Positions 1 through 9,769 of a stretch of 64,000 nt of DNA are shown in pieces. Location of the stretch: the NCBI GenBank assembly GCA_012862575.1, contig BLSF01000072.1:62001-126000 (forward strand), given 5' to 3'. How positions within the stretch are numbered: position 1 is the stretch's first letter; the number at the start of each line of letters is the position of its first letter. This stretch comes from Parietichytrium sp. I65-24A. Its lineage: Eukaryota > Sar > Bigyra > Thraustochytrida > Thraustochytriidae. Below the pieces are notes generated by a model that saw only the letters and a list, made by a program, of their open reading frames with translations, did not search any database and was not told the DNA's origin. The translations under genes were made by a program, and so were the position numbers.

Positions 1-21
1 CAGGGTCGGGGTCGGTCGAGG

Positions 22-2208
22 ATGGCGGCGGCAAGGCGGCGCGCGAAGAACGCGCTGGAGAAATGTCCCGGGTACGAGCCCAACCCAATGTTCCTGTTCC
101 TGGAGCGGTGCTCGCACTGCGGGTTCACCAAGAATGAGCACACGAAGATTCAGTCCGAAGGGGGCACGCTGTTCAGCTATCTGGGCGTGGATAACGGCAT
201 TCAGCAGGCGAAAGATGCGCTTTATAGGGTGCCTGCCGTGCAAAACTACCTGCCGAAGGAAGGCGGCCAGGCCAAGTTCAAGGTGGTCCGCGCGCAAAAC
301 TCTGCCGACCCGAAGGATTCCAGAGCGGAAACTACGCAGCCGAGCGACTCCCCCTCCGTGGCATCCAGAAAGAAGAGCCTGCCTGTTGCTCCGGCCTCGC
401 AGCCTCAAACCCAGCATCCTGCAACTCCGCCGGCGAGAAGCAGCGAGCGGAAATCAGAAGGGGAGGGCATCTTGTCCAAAGCCATCTCTCTCATCCGAAA
501 TGGACTGGTGGAAACTCCAAGCACAAACCAACCGGAGGACCGAATCAGCATTGACATGGCATCCCCGCCAACTCTTGATTCAGAAATCGCAAGCTCTCCG
601 AGCGCAAGGACGTCGTCAAGGTCGCAGAGAACGCAGAGCCAAACACGGACCTCTCGGGCGTCGAGCAAAGCTTCTTCCAGGTCTACCGCAGAACCAACAG
701 CCCCTCTCCTTGCCGAAGCGGATCGTCGGAAGGCTTCATCGACGAGGACGAACTCCGTGCCTGACATACAAGCTCCAGTCATGCCGATTAAAAATGATCT
801 TGCAGCCCGCTTTTATCAACCGGAGGAGCCGGAGCCAGTGCCACTTTCTATCGCCCCTGTGGAGAAGACAGCGTCTAGCAAGAGCCTCTCCGCCAGACAC
901 CGCAGCAAGGTATTGTCGAAAAAGAAGCTCTCCACGTCAATCTTGGACGAAGAGGTCCGCAAGCCTGCGAGCCACCGCGCAAGTGTAACGCAATTTCTAT
1001 CGTCCAAAATCCCCCGCCCGCTCTCTCGCCAGAGCAAAAAGGCTTCTCTCGCAGCGCTGCAAGGCGAGTCGCCAGCAGACATGCGCAATGCAAGACAAGC
1101 ACATCTCGACCAGATTCGCCTCTTGATGAGGATGACTGACACTCGTGAAATGAAAGTACAGATGCACTTCCGGAGGTACGAGGAGCCGTCCACCCAGACT
1201 TTGAAATTATACCGAGCACCAGGCGGCGATATCCGATGGAGCAAGAAGATGACCGTAGGCTGGGCGCCGTTGCATGTGGCTGCATGGAACCGAGACGCGA
1301 AGACTCTTTCCAAGCTTTTGAAAACCATGCGCGCGTCTCAGCTAGACATTCTCACCGGCGATTGTTTAGAGACAGCACTTTCCATTTCTATAAAACGTGG
1401 CGCATTCGATTGCGCGCGCATGCTGGTGATGGGCGGTGCCGACGTCAACCTCGCAGATACGTTTGGTTTCACACCCCTGCACTATGCAGTCCGCGCAGGC
1501 TCCAAGGAGACCGTCAAGCTTCTTCTGGACCGCCATGCAACCTACGATGCCATCACAAACGAAGTGGGACAAAGCGCCATCCACCTTGCTGCGCGATATG
1601 CAGACCTTGAGATTGTTGACGAACTCCTGGCACACAATGTGGACGTGAACGCGATTGACAAAAGAGGCTGGACGCCACTCTTTTATGCCGCTATGCGCCA
1701 CGGCAAATCTTCTCTAGTGGCTGGATTGGTGGAGCGCGGCGCGACCATCTCGTGGAAAGATCGATACGGGTTGACTCCTCTGCACTGCGCCGTGGTGGCG
1801 GACGACCAAGATAATTTGCCTGCACTCATCGAACAGGGAGCAAGGATGGACGCCAAAGACTCGAATGGATGGACCCCTGTACACTACTGCGCTCGATACG
1901 ATGCTGTGATGAGCCTGCAAGTAATGCTCGAGTACGGCGCACGGGCAACTCCGAAAGTCGCGAGTGACGTGGCTCCGTACGACATTGCGACCCACTACCA
2001 TTATGACAAAATTATTATGCTTTTGGAGCGCGCGAACGGGTTCAAATATCCCGAGGGAGACAGGTCAGACATCGACTGCGAGAACTCCTGTCTGGGTCTG
2101 AATGAGCGAATGGATACCGAGTTGGACTTGGCCGAGCTGCACAACATCCGCTCTGTTTTGGAGTACTCTGGCGCTGCCCCTGCTTCGGGATGCTGCATCG
2201 TCATGTAA
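22..2208 (+). CDS. Ankyrin-repeat protein with C-terminal CaaX box
   Basis: This 728-residue protein has three parts. Near the N-terminus Cys15, Cys30, Cys33 and His40 are spaced like a small zinc-binding site. Residues about 95-370 are Ser/Thr/Arg-rich and low in complexity. Residues about 410-672 hold seven or eight ankyrin repeats, recognised by TPLHYA- and GADVN-type motifs, which normally bind protein partners. The last four residues are C-I-V-M, preceded by another Cys. This fits a CaaX prenylation box, and a final Met usually favours farnesylation, so I infer membrane attachment. The frame stays open to the left edge of the window, so the true start could lie upstream of this ATG. No enzymatic domain was seen, and the cellular role is unknown. 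Confidence 0.85.
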   Translation: MAAARRRAKNALEKCPGYEPNPMFLFLERCSHCGFTKNEHTKIQSEGGTLFSYLGVDNGIQQAKDALYRVPAVQNYLPKEGGQAKFKVVRAQNSADPKDSRAETTQPSDSPSVASRKKSLPVAPASQPQTQHPATPPARSSERKSEGEGILSKAISLIRNGLVETPSTNQPEDRISIDMASPPTLDSEIASSPSARTSSRSQRTQSQTRTSRASSKASSRSTAEPTAPLLAEADRRKASSTRTNSVPDIQAPVMPIKNDLAARFYQPEEPEPVPLSIAPVEKTASSKSLSARHRSKVLSKKKLSTSILDEEVRKPASHRASVTQFLSSKIPRPLSRQSKKASLAALQGESPADMRNARQAHLDQIRLLMRMTDTREMKVQMHFRRYEEPSTQTLKLYRAPGGDIRWSKKMTVGWAPLHVAAWNRDAKTLSKLLKTMRASQLDILTGDCLETALSISIKRGAFDCARMLVMGGADVNLADTFGFTPLHYAVRAGSKETVKLLLDRHATYDAITNEVGQSAIHLAARYADLEIVDELLAHNVDVNAIDKRGWTPLFYAAMRHGKSSLVAGLVERGATISWKDRYGLTPLHCAVVADDQDNLPALIEQGARMDAKDSNGWTPVHYCARYDAVMSLQVMLEYGARATPKVASDVAPYDIATHYHYDKIIMLLERANGFKYPEGDRSDIDCENSCLGLNERMDTELDLAELHNIRSVLEYSGAAPASGCCIVM

Positions 2209-3142
2209 CCTACGATAGTATTTCGCTCCGAGAGGAGTGTACTTGTTTGTTGACTATTATAAACACCAAATTTCTCAACTCTTTTTCATCAACGCAAACG
2301 GTTCGGACTTTGATTTGCCCGAATACCGTTCTCCCTTGCTCTTTTCGCTAGCAAGGAAACCCTCCCATGTTGAGGAACAAAACAAAAGTACGGGGCAGGG
2401 CGCGAGTGGACTCCTTTTCGCTTGACGGACTCAACTGTGCCTCCTTCGGAAACGCTTTATCTCTCTCTCTCTCTCTCGCTCTCTCTCTCTGTTCACGCAC
2501 AGAAGAAAAAAGGCTGGCGCATTTCTCTTCTCTTAATCTAATACTATGCCCCTCCCTCCTCGCCGCCACACACAAAAAACGAAGGTAGCCTTGAAAAGTG
2601 AAAATTAAAAAAAACTTCTTTTACGTAGTTGATTCGAATATATTCCCCTTCGAGGAGGCACCACATCAAGAGCCATGTGAAAAAAACTGGCGCCCACGTG
2701 ATAGGTGCAACAAGAATGAATTGCGCCTCTGCTTGACAATTTCAAGCCAGGCAAACAAAATGAGACAATAACAAAAGAAGGGGAATAAACTCAAATGTCG
2801 AGTATTGCGCGAGGCTTCCTGGTAGCAACAAGATGTTCGCATCGAACAGTACACAGCACAGCTGAGCTATAGTGTTTCCGATCTTGAACGGGGTGGTGGT
2901 GGTGGCGAACCGTTACGACAATGTGATGTGTGCTTCGTACTTGTTGGGTGAAAGCTCTTCAAAAACAGACGCCCAGCTACGCCACGACTCACCATTCCCT
3001 CTAAAGATCAACCGGATACCCTCAGGCCTGAGCGATCTACTTGTGTGTTCTGCCAACACCCCCACGCAATCCTGTCATGTGCACGTAAAAGGAGAAAAAA
3101 TCCAAAATTTCCTGCACAATGTGCGCCGAGAGCCGAACTGCT
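2209..3142. other. Intergenic spacer between convergent genes
   Basis: The spacer separates the 3' ends of the ankyrin gene and the helicase gene. It contains a CT dinucleotide run at 2461-2490 and otherwise unremarkable AT-leaning sequence. Short open frames here have no recognisable product. No RNA gene was seen. Confidence 0.6.
2461..2490. repeat. (CT)n microsatellite
   Basis: This is an almost pure CT dinucleotide run with one G interruption, in the spacer after the ankyrin gene. Confidence 0.9.
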
Positions 3143-4617
3143 CTAAGTGCAGTACAGCTCGCGGTCAATCTCTTTCGGGATTGGCTTGATTTCGGTTCCC
3201 AATTCCTTTTCGATGCGAAAGAGGTTGTGCCTGTCCTCGTAGGTAATCATTGAAATAGCCAACGCCCGGTGTCCAAAGCGCCCTGCGCGACCGGTGCGAT
3301 GCAAATAAGATTCAGCATTGCGAGGAAAGTCAAAGTTAATCACCACATTCACGGCCTGAACGTCGATACCGCGGGTGAACAAGTCACTGCACACGAGATG
3401 CCTTGTTGCGCCATTTCTAAATTCGTGAAACACGCGATTCCTGTCTTCTTGGCGCATCTTTGCATGAATGTAAAAGCAAGAGTACCCCAACTGGGTAATT
3501 TTCTTCGCCAAGAGCTCGACTCGATTGACAGAATTTGCGAATATCATACTCTGGTTGATTTCCCTGTGTATGTGAAAACCTCAGTTAGTATTCGAACGCA
3601 AAGAGCAAACGATGAAGAGCCACTTCCGCTATGTCCCCGAGACTTACAGCTTTTTGAAGAGTGCATGCAAACAAGAAACTTTGCTGCGCTCCTCCACAAA
3701 TGCGTAAAATTGCGAGACACCTTTCAGGGTGAGCTCATCCATGAGGTTAATCTGGTACGGATTTGGTACGTTTTTGGTTGTGAACTCCTTGACTGAAACA
3801 GGGAATGTGGCGCTGAAGAGCATAATTTGCCGACCTGGTTGGCAAAAGCTCAGTAGCTGTTCACAGAGTCCGGCAAAGTCAGGAGATAAGAGTTTGTCTG
3901 CCTCATCCAACACGACAGTGGCGCAGCGGTCCAGTTTTGCGATGTTCTTTCCGGCGAGGTCAAGAATTCGCCCAGGAGTTGCAACAATTATGTGGCTGTC
4001 AAGAGGCCCAGTCAAATCGAAATCCAAAAAGCAATCACGTTAGTACGAAGAAAGCCGAAAAAAACAGCGACTGTGGCAAGCGCATTGCACCACTACCACC
4101 ACCAGCAGCAGCAGCGACAACAGTAGCAACAAACTTACACAGTGCTATAGAGCCTCATGATATCGTCTCTCAGAGAGGTCCCGCCGGTGGTCACCATGAC
4201 CTGCAAATTCTCGATGTGCTTGCCCATTTGTTTAAAGATACTGCTCGTCTGAAGAGCCAGCTCGCGTGTTGGCAAAAGGACTAAAATCTGAGTGTGGTCC
4301 TTGCTGGTGTCCACCTTCTCCAGGCAAGGAATGATAAACGACGCGGTTTTTCCGGTACCATTCTTCGCGCGCGCCAACAAGTTCCTGCCGGCCAAAGCGA
4401 TCGGGATGCTCTGCTCCTGAATGGGAGATGGCGCCTCGAATCCCATTTCGAAAATGCCCATCAGCAGCGGTCTCCGCAGAAAGTAGTCCTCAAACGAGTT
4501 GCCCTTCGTGCCAATCACATCCTCCGTCTTGACTCGAGTATCTTTCGCTGGCAACTTTAGCTGCGCCTTCCAGTCCCCCTCTCCTTCGCCGAATCCGCCT
4601 TGCTGGAATCCGCTCAT
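3143..4617 (-). CDS. DDX6: DEAD-box RNA helicase, DDX6/Dhh1 family, three exons
   Basis: The exons are 4617-4139, 3995-3648 and 3563-3143. They are separated by GT-AG introns at 4138-3996 (143 bp) and 3647-3564 (84 bp), both with GTAAGT donors. Splicing gives 415 residues with continuous similarity to DDX6/Dhh1/CGH-1. Visible motifs are the Q motif, the Walker A loop AKNGTGKT (84-91), [26 protein letters not shown] and [10 protein letters not shown]. Exon joins restore the family sequence exactly, for example [12 protein letters not shown] and KKL|EINQS. This family represses translation and activates mRNA decapping in cytoplasmic P-bodies. Its length is near the family minimum, since the N-terminal extension is only about 40 residues. 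The upstream region is a dense stack of pyrimidine repeats on the plus strand. Confidence 0.96.
3564..3647 (-). other. Intron 2 of the DDX6-like gene
   Basis: The donor is GTAAGT at 3647 reading leftward and the acceptor ends ATACACAG at 3564. Removing it joins the end of the first RecA domain linker to the [10 protein letters not shown] block in frame. Confidence 0.92.
3996..4138 (-). other. Intron 1 of the DDX6-like gene
   Basis: The donor is GTAAGT at 4138 reading leftward and the acceptor ends CTTGACAG at 3996. Removing it joins motif-Ia-distal sequence to the ATPGR block in frame. Confidence 0.92.
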
Positions 4618-5320
4618 TTCTCTTCTCTTCCTTCCTTACTTCCTTCCTTCCTTACTTCTTTCTTTCTCTCTCTCTCTCAAACACACCAACACACACACTT
4701 TCTTTCTCTCTCTTTTCTCTGTGCTTTTTCGGCTGCAATCGACCCCGCAGTCCCCGCACTTGTGCAGTCCGCGCGTCCCCGCACTACCACACTACCAACC
4801 ACACCTACTTCCCTACGCTCTTCCTTTCTTCCTTTCTTCCTTTCTTCTTCCCCTGCGTCCCCTGCGTCCCCTGCGGTGCGCGCTAGGCGGCGGCGTAAGG
4901 GAAGGAACTGTTTGTTACAAGGGCGCACGTGTCCCCCGCAGCTGCTCTGCACTCTGCACTCAAGGTTATCGTTCCCGCAGCTGTGCGCCTCTCTCTCTCT
5001 CTCTCTCTCTCTCTGTGCGCCTCTGCTTCGACGACTCTCTCTCTCTCTCTCTCTGTGTGTGTCTCTGTCTCTGTCTCTGTCTCTCTCACTCACTCACACG
5101 CTCTCTCTCTCTCTCTCTCCCTCTCTCTCTCACTTCTCTCTTTATATCTCTCTCTCTCTCTCTCCCTTTGCGGTAGTCTTTGTCGCGAGCGTTTCTCGTT
5201 CCTCATCTTTCTGTCGTTCTTATTCGTTCTTATTCGTTCTTATTTGTTCTTTTCATTCTTTCGTTTTCCCTCTCATTTCACTTATCTGCCCAACCATGCC
5301 CAACCATGCCCAACCCCTCC
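4618..5320. repeat. Mosaic of pyrimidine-rich tandem repeats
   Basis: Adjacent tandem arrays have unit sizes of 2, 4, 8, 9 and 10 bp, nearly all pyrimidine on the plus strand and so purine on the helicase coding strand. The clearest are (CT)n at 4985-5170, TCGTTCTTAT x3 at 5214-5243 and CAACCATGCC x2 at 5291-5310. Confidence 0.85.
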
Positions 5321-6371
5321 CTCCCTCGTCCTCCCTCTCTCTCTGTCCATCTGTCTCATCTGTCCCTCTCAGAGGGAGCTGAGGTTGCTGAGAGGGTCCC
5401 GCGGCTCCTATGTTTTGTGGTAACTGACTCGATAAGACGGGTATTTAACTTTGATTTTTTCGTGATTTTAACTCGCTTTTCGACTCGGATTTCCGCGGCT
5501 TTTACGTTCCCCACGTTCCTTTGCTAAGTTCTGATAGGAGCCTATATGGCCAAGGGTTCTAACGATCTTGGTAGAGGGAGTAAGCGCTACGGGGATCCAG
5601 TTTGCTGTAGGTGGACATGGTAGTGGTACTTAGGGAACAGCGCTAAGACCACCATGCGGTTTTGCGAAGTTCCTTTTGTTCTTCTAAGGAGCGTATTAGT
5701 GTCATGTGGATAGTAATTAATTAGTCGAGACGGTAGTACTTTGAAACCGAATACGATCCTACCGCTTTGCAAGTCCAGTTCTACAGAGAAGATTAATGTA
5801 GAGCTGCATTGATATAGCTCTATTGATTATGTTAAATAATTGAGTAAGCATGCCGTATGTGTGGCATTAAGGAATAGCCTATGCGCTGAGTAAGCTTGAC
5901 TGAGGAGAACTTTGGTTTCAAATCTTTTTTGTTCTTTTTTCAAATCAATTTTGATTTCAATTGACAAATCAACACACCCCACCTTCCGATAGGGTTTGTT
6001 TATGCTGCACTTGGTGGCTTCACTTGAAATCAACAAGCAAATGAAAAGCTTTCACGATACTAGAACTGTGACAGTTGTCCATTGCTCCTGCATTGTCATC
6101 AGGCTCAGGGATATCCTGGGATTTCAGGGATCATAGAGAGTGTGGCGAGTCTTAAGAGGGCGAAAAAGGGTTCTCACACGCAGTTTCGCGAGACGAACAG
6201 AAAAGGCTGGCCAAGATCGAGAGGAGTAGAAAACGAGAAAAAGTCACAAACGGATGCACATGGAATTCTGGCTCGCTCGATTAGATTTGTTTTAAAGAGA
6301 ACAGATTGCTGCAACCAAAAGAAAGAACATTACTTCTTCTTCTGTTTGAGACTTAACCAAAAGAAAGAACA
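4618..6371. other. Repeat-rich spacer upstream of the DDX6-like gene
   Basis: The first 750 bases are strongly pyrimidine-biased on the plus strand. They comprise several different short tandem repeats: CTTC runs near 4620-4680, TTCCTTTC near 4820-4850, CT near 4985-5170, a 10-bp unit at 5214-5253 and another 10-bp unit at 5291-5310. From about 5380 to 5850 the sequence changes to a TAG/CTA-rich non-coding island. Long apparent open frames here are translations of CT repeats. The last 300 bases lead into the 3' end of the enoyl-CoA isomerase gene. No gene was supported. Confidence 0.7.
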
Positions 6372-6396
6372 TTACTTCTTCTTCTGTTTAAGACTT
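6313..6396. repeat. 42-bp tandem duplication over a stop codon
   Basis: Copies at 6313-6354 and 6355-6396 differ at one base. Each contains the reverse complement of the last codons and the stop of the adjacent isomerase gene, so one copy is used as coding end and the other lies in the 3' untranslated region. Confidence 0.95.
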
Positions 6397-7205
6397 GCCA
6401 ACATCTTGTCAATGGTCGAAGAGCATTCCTCAGAAGTCACGGATTGCCAGAGTTCGTCGGTACTCGCTGGCCCAGTCAATTTGGCGATTTCTTCTCGAAG
6501 CTGCAGCTTTGTCGTTGCCCGCGCCACAGGCGGAATGCTGCAAAAATCTTTCAGTACCTCGGTCGCGCGGGCTATGACCTGGTCAGAAGCAACCCCCTCA
6601 TCAATAAAGCCAATCTTGAGTGCGCGCTCCACGTCCATCATCTCGCCACGCTGTAGAATGTACTCCGCGTTTCTATCGCCGACCGTTCGCACACAGAGCG
6701 CCTGTAGCCAGCGGGGAGGAAGCATTCCCAATTGAGCTTCGTTCAGCCCCATCTTGAGAGGCTTGTCATTCGCCGCGATCCGATAGTCGCAAGCGAGAGC
6801 CAAGATGCTGCCTCCAGCAGGGGCGTGTGATTCGATAGCAGCCACCGTCGCAAGCGGCGACAGGTACACCGTCCGCCACATGGTCTCGAACGCGGTCCAA
6901 AACACTCCGAAATGATTCTGCGAAACATTGTGAACTTCTGCAAGGTCCAGTCCTGCCGAGAACACCCTCTGCTCCGACTTGATCACCACACCTCGCACTT
7001 TATCATCCGCGGCAAGATCTCGCATTGCATCCGTCACCTGATTCACAAGCTCCAAGTTGAAACTATTCACTGGCGCACGGTTCAGGCTCAGAGTCGCCCT
7101 GTCCCCATCGCGATCCACGCGCACCAACTCCGAAAGTGACCGCGCGCTCTGCACAAAGGTCCGGCGCAGAGCCAGCCTACTACAAGTACGTCCCGACGCC
7201 AGCAT
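6372..7205 (-). CDS. ECI1: Mitochondrial enoyl-CoA delta isomerase (crotonase family)
   Basis: This 277-residue crotonase-fold protein matches mitochondrial 3,2-trans-enoyl-CoA isomerase, which shifts double bonds so that unsaturated fatty acids can enter beta-oxidation. The first 25 residues are rich in Arg, Ser and Ala with no acidic residue, like a mitochondrial targeting peptide. The oxyanion-hole segments are visible as VFSAGLDL and HAPAGGSILAL, and the GLNEAQLGMLPP block carries the Glu expected for isomerases. An open frame extends eight codons upstream without an ATG, so the start was placed at 7205. The basic tail SLKQKKK lies in a 42-bp tandem duplication. A related hydratase activity cannot be excluded from sequence alone. 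Confidence 0.9.
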   Translation of the reverse strand: MLASGRTCSRLALRRTFVQSARSLSELVRVDRDGDRATLSLNRAPVNSFNLELVNQVTDAMRDLAADDKVRGVVIKSEQRVFSAGLDLAEVHNVSQNHFGVFWTAFETMWRTVYLSPLATVAAIESHAPAGGSILALACDYRIAANDKPLKMGLNEAQLGMLPPRWLQALCVRTVGDRNAEYILQRGEMMDVERALKIGFIDEGVASDQVIARATEVLKDFCSIPPVARATTKLQLREEIAKLTGPASTDELWQSVTSEECSSTIDKMLASLKQKKK

Positions 7206-7270
7206 CCTGTCACTGTGTGAGTTGAGCAAAGTGTACTCGAGTAACGCCTTCCTCTTCCTGAGGGGTCTGT

Positions 7271-7315
7271 ATGTGTGGGTTTATGTGTGGGTGTATGTGT
7301 GGGTGTATGTGTGTG
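7271..7315. repeat. 12-bp tandem repeat, GT-rich
   Basis: Three full units of ATGTGTGGGTKT plus a partial fourth lie about 65 bp upstream of the isomerase start. The unit is telomere-like in composition but too short and internal to be a telomere. Confidence 0.9.
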
Positions 7316-7840
7316 ACTTCCCACTTGGATTCTCGTCTTTCAACTCGCAACTTTGTGCTTCTCAAATTTGCGACATACTCGGTGCCCAGAGCTAGCTAGC
7401 ACTTCCTTAACCGTTGATACGGGATCCTATTCTTGCCCTCTCTTGTTGTGAGGATCGCGCGTCTCTGCTAATAGTGCATATGTTTTAGTTATAAGGTGTA
7501 TTACGTCAGCGGGGCCACCGAGCGAATGGGAATCTGTTCCTTTGTTCCCCATCCCGGTAAGAGTTTATTATACCTGGATAATGTAATGTATTTAGCGTCT
7601 ACATAGTAGTCAGCGTTTGAAACTACGATTATTTTTTCAAATTTTGATTGTGAGAAGACTGAGACGACTGAGAGGACTGACCGCGGGACAGAGAGCGCGT
7701 ACACTTTCGCATACGTGGCGTACCACAGTACAGGTTGGCAACCCTTGACCCGCGAGAGTGCTGGCGCATAGTAGGTGTGGGTGCTCGTAAAACTCTACCC
7801 GTCCTGTTCTGAAAGAGGCTGCGGAATCGGGCTTCCGTGT

Positions 7841-7961
7841 GCTTTGCTTTACTCTGCTTTGCTTTACTTTACTTTACTTTACTTTGCTTTACTTTGCTTT
7901 GCTTTGCTTTGCTTTGCTTTACTTTACTTTGCCTTGCTTTGCTTTGCTTTGCTTTGCTTTG
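7841..7961. repeat. TTTGC/TTTAC pentanucleotide array
   Basis: About 24 consecutive 5-bp units alternate between TTTGC and TTTAC, with two slipped units. The array ends about 115 bp before the PSF2 start codon and so probably lies in its promoter or 5' leader. Confidence 0.93.
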
Positions 7962-8074
7962 AAAGGGGGTCAACTTGGAAACGAAAGGGGAACGGAGAGA
8001 TACATTTGGGCTTCGAAGCTGCCATTGAAAGGCGGAGAGGAGGGTGGAAGAATCAGAATCTCAAGATCAGAGGA

Positions 8075-8842
8075 ATGGCGAGCCCGGAAGAGGTTGAGTT
8101 TCTTGCAGAAGATGAAATGGTGACCATCGTTCCGAGGTTTGCGGACGGCAGCGTGGAGCTGATTGGAGGAACGTACGGACCGTTTGTACCACAGACGCCA
8201 ACTGAGGTGCCGCTGTGGCTCGCAATCGAGCTTAAAAAGCAGCAAAAGTGCCAGATTCAATGCCCGGACTGGATGCGAAGAGACCGCCTCGCGACTGTGA
8301 AAAGAGCCGAGAAGGAGACACAAATCTCGTCGCTGGAGCCTGTGCCGTCGCACTATCTGGAAATTGCTTCCTTGATATTGCAGCACGCCCCAGACGATGT
8401 CGCAGACGTGAACGAAGTTCGCTCTTTGCTTGAAGATATCGAAAACTTGAGACAGCACAAGATTCGACTTGGTCTGAGGAAGATGGCAGATCTGCAGATG
8501 ATGGAGCCTCTGCAGTTCCTGCATTTGAACAACGCCAGCGCCATGGAGATCAACTCCATTCGGCAAATTCTGTTGACGACGCTCACATCGTTCTACAACC
8601 TCTACGCCGAAGGCTCCACTTCGATCCGTCAGGCAGACGAGATGGTCGCCAATCGTGACGACCAGCAGCGAGACTCGATTTTCAATTCCAGAGTCAGGCA
8701 ACTTCGTTCTGCGGCGCCCAGTGGAACCACTGCCCGCGTTGGCCAGGATTCGCAGGAATCTTATGACTCGGACGAAGACTTTTACGGATCCCAGTCACAA
8801 AATGGTCCAGACCAGCCGCGCACATTACGCGGTGCTAGATAA
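8075..8842 (+). CDS. PSF2: GINS complex subunit PSF2
   Basis: PSF2 is one of four subunits of GINS, which joins Cdc45 and MCM2-7 to form the replicative helicase in the nucleus. The N-terminus EVEFLAEDEMVTIVPRF and the blocks IGGTYGPF and EVPLWLAIELKKQQKC are diagnostic of the family. The helical core follows to about residue 185 and contains the MEIN motif. At 255 residues it is longer than the usual 180-200. The extra C-terminal 65-70 residues are acidic and Ser-rich with several SQ pairs, which are possible checkpoint-kinase targets by inference. The start at 8075 is the first ATG of the frame and aligns with the family start. Confidence 0.95.
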   Translation: MASPEEVEFLAEDEMVTIVPRFADGSVELIGGTYGPFVPQTPTEVPLWLAIELKKQQKCQIQCPDWMRRDRLATVKRAEKETQISSLEPVPSHYLEIASLILQHAPDDVADVNEVRSLLEDIENLRQHKIRLGLRKMADLQMMEPLQFLHLNNASAMEINSIRQILLTTLTSFYNLYAEGSTSIRQADEMVANRDDQQRDSIFNSRVRQLRSAAPSGTTARVGQDSQESYDSDEDFYGSQSQNGPDQPRTLRGAR

Positions 8843-9769
8843 CACCATCAAAACTGTGTACATTTTCCGGCTCGAGACGAATCCGACATCTTCTTTTCCT
8901 TTTCCTTTTCCTTTCCCTTTCCCTTGCTCGTACATCACTCTAAACTCCAAATCGTTTTTCTTTAATCTGCCTGTGAGTTCCATTTACATCCCCAAATTTC
9001 GCACAAAAGCAACCTGATCTAGCGCTCGCATTTGCTACACCGCCCGTCTCTCGTAGGCAACAACCGCACTTGCACATCGTGTGAGCGAGCATCGGCACTC
9101 CGAGCAAATTGCGCAAATCGCACCATACTCGTGTTATCATCCATTTTCCTGAATTCTGAATTCTGGAGCTGTCGTGTTCACTGAAAAAAGTCAAGAAATC
9201 CTTTTTCCAAAGCCATCTAACTCATCTTTATACTAACAAACCCGAACCCGGAAGCTTACCGTCTGCTAACTCTGCACTCCGTCTTGCAAAGCGCAGGTAC
9301 TGACACTTATTGTGTGACTAGCCAAGCTCGCAGAGTGCATACGGCGCTGCCGAGGGTCCGCGAGTACACTTGAGAGGTGCTCGAGACTTAGATTCGGAGT
9401 GCCCACTGGAGTGAACGGACGTCGCTTTTGCATCATCGGTGGGCGGCTTCTGTGCTCTGGGAGGGTTTGGTTAGGCCAGGCGGAGAAAGTGGTTTGGCCA
9501 CCTGCTACTGGGACTTGGCGCGAGAGTGGCAAAAGTGGTTCGGAGTTGGCGCGGCACTTGCTCAATGCGAAAGACGCTGCAAAGTCGGTGGATCATCAGC
9601 AGATTACGATCTGTTTGAGGAGTTTGGCTGGCGTGACTGTCTGAGGGAGGCGCCTTGAAGCTGGCAGAGGTACCCTGGTGGTTTAGTATTCGTATTGATT
9701 GTGACTCATCTGTCGATTCCTGTGAAACAGAATTCTAGCCGCGCTAACAATTCTCAGAAAAGTGCGCTC
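8843..9769. other. Spacer between PSF2 and Rho GEF genes
   Basis: A TTTTCC-type run occupies 8893-8925 just after the PSF2 stop. A CTGAATTCTGAATTCTGG motif lies at 9148-9166. The segment 9660-9730 contains plausible but weak splice-like signals (a GAG|GTACCC donor and a GTGAAACAG acceptor), so a 5' untranslated intron for the Rho GEF gene is possible. No additional gene was recognised. Confidence 0.55.

Larger units (their letters stand above)
7206..8074. other. Divergent spacer between isomerase and PSF2
   Basis: This shared promoter region contains a 12-bp GT-rich repeat at 7271-7315, a TAG/CTA-rich island around 7380-7760 and a TTTRC pentanucleotide array at 7841-7961. The open frame running into PSF2 through the array lacks an ATG and is a repeat translation. 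No gene was found. Confidence 0.65.

Noticed and set aside
4600-5382. Long plus-strand frames across the CT-rich region upstream of the helicase
   Set aside because: They are translations of CT and CTTC repeats (Ser/Leu runs) in three frames at once, with no domain.
7271-7315. Telomere-like GT-rich repeat
   Set aside because: It has only three and a half units, lies inside the gene-dense region and has a 12-bp unit, so it is a simple minisatellite.
7775-8074. N-terminal extension of PSF2 through the pentamer array
   Set aside because: The frame has no ATG before 8075, the extension is repeat-encoded Leu/Phe/Cys, and the family starts at the chosen Met.
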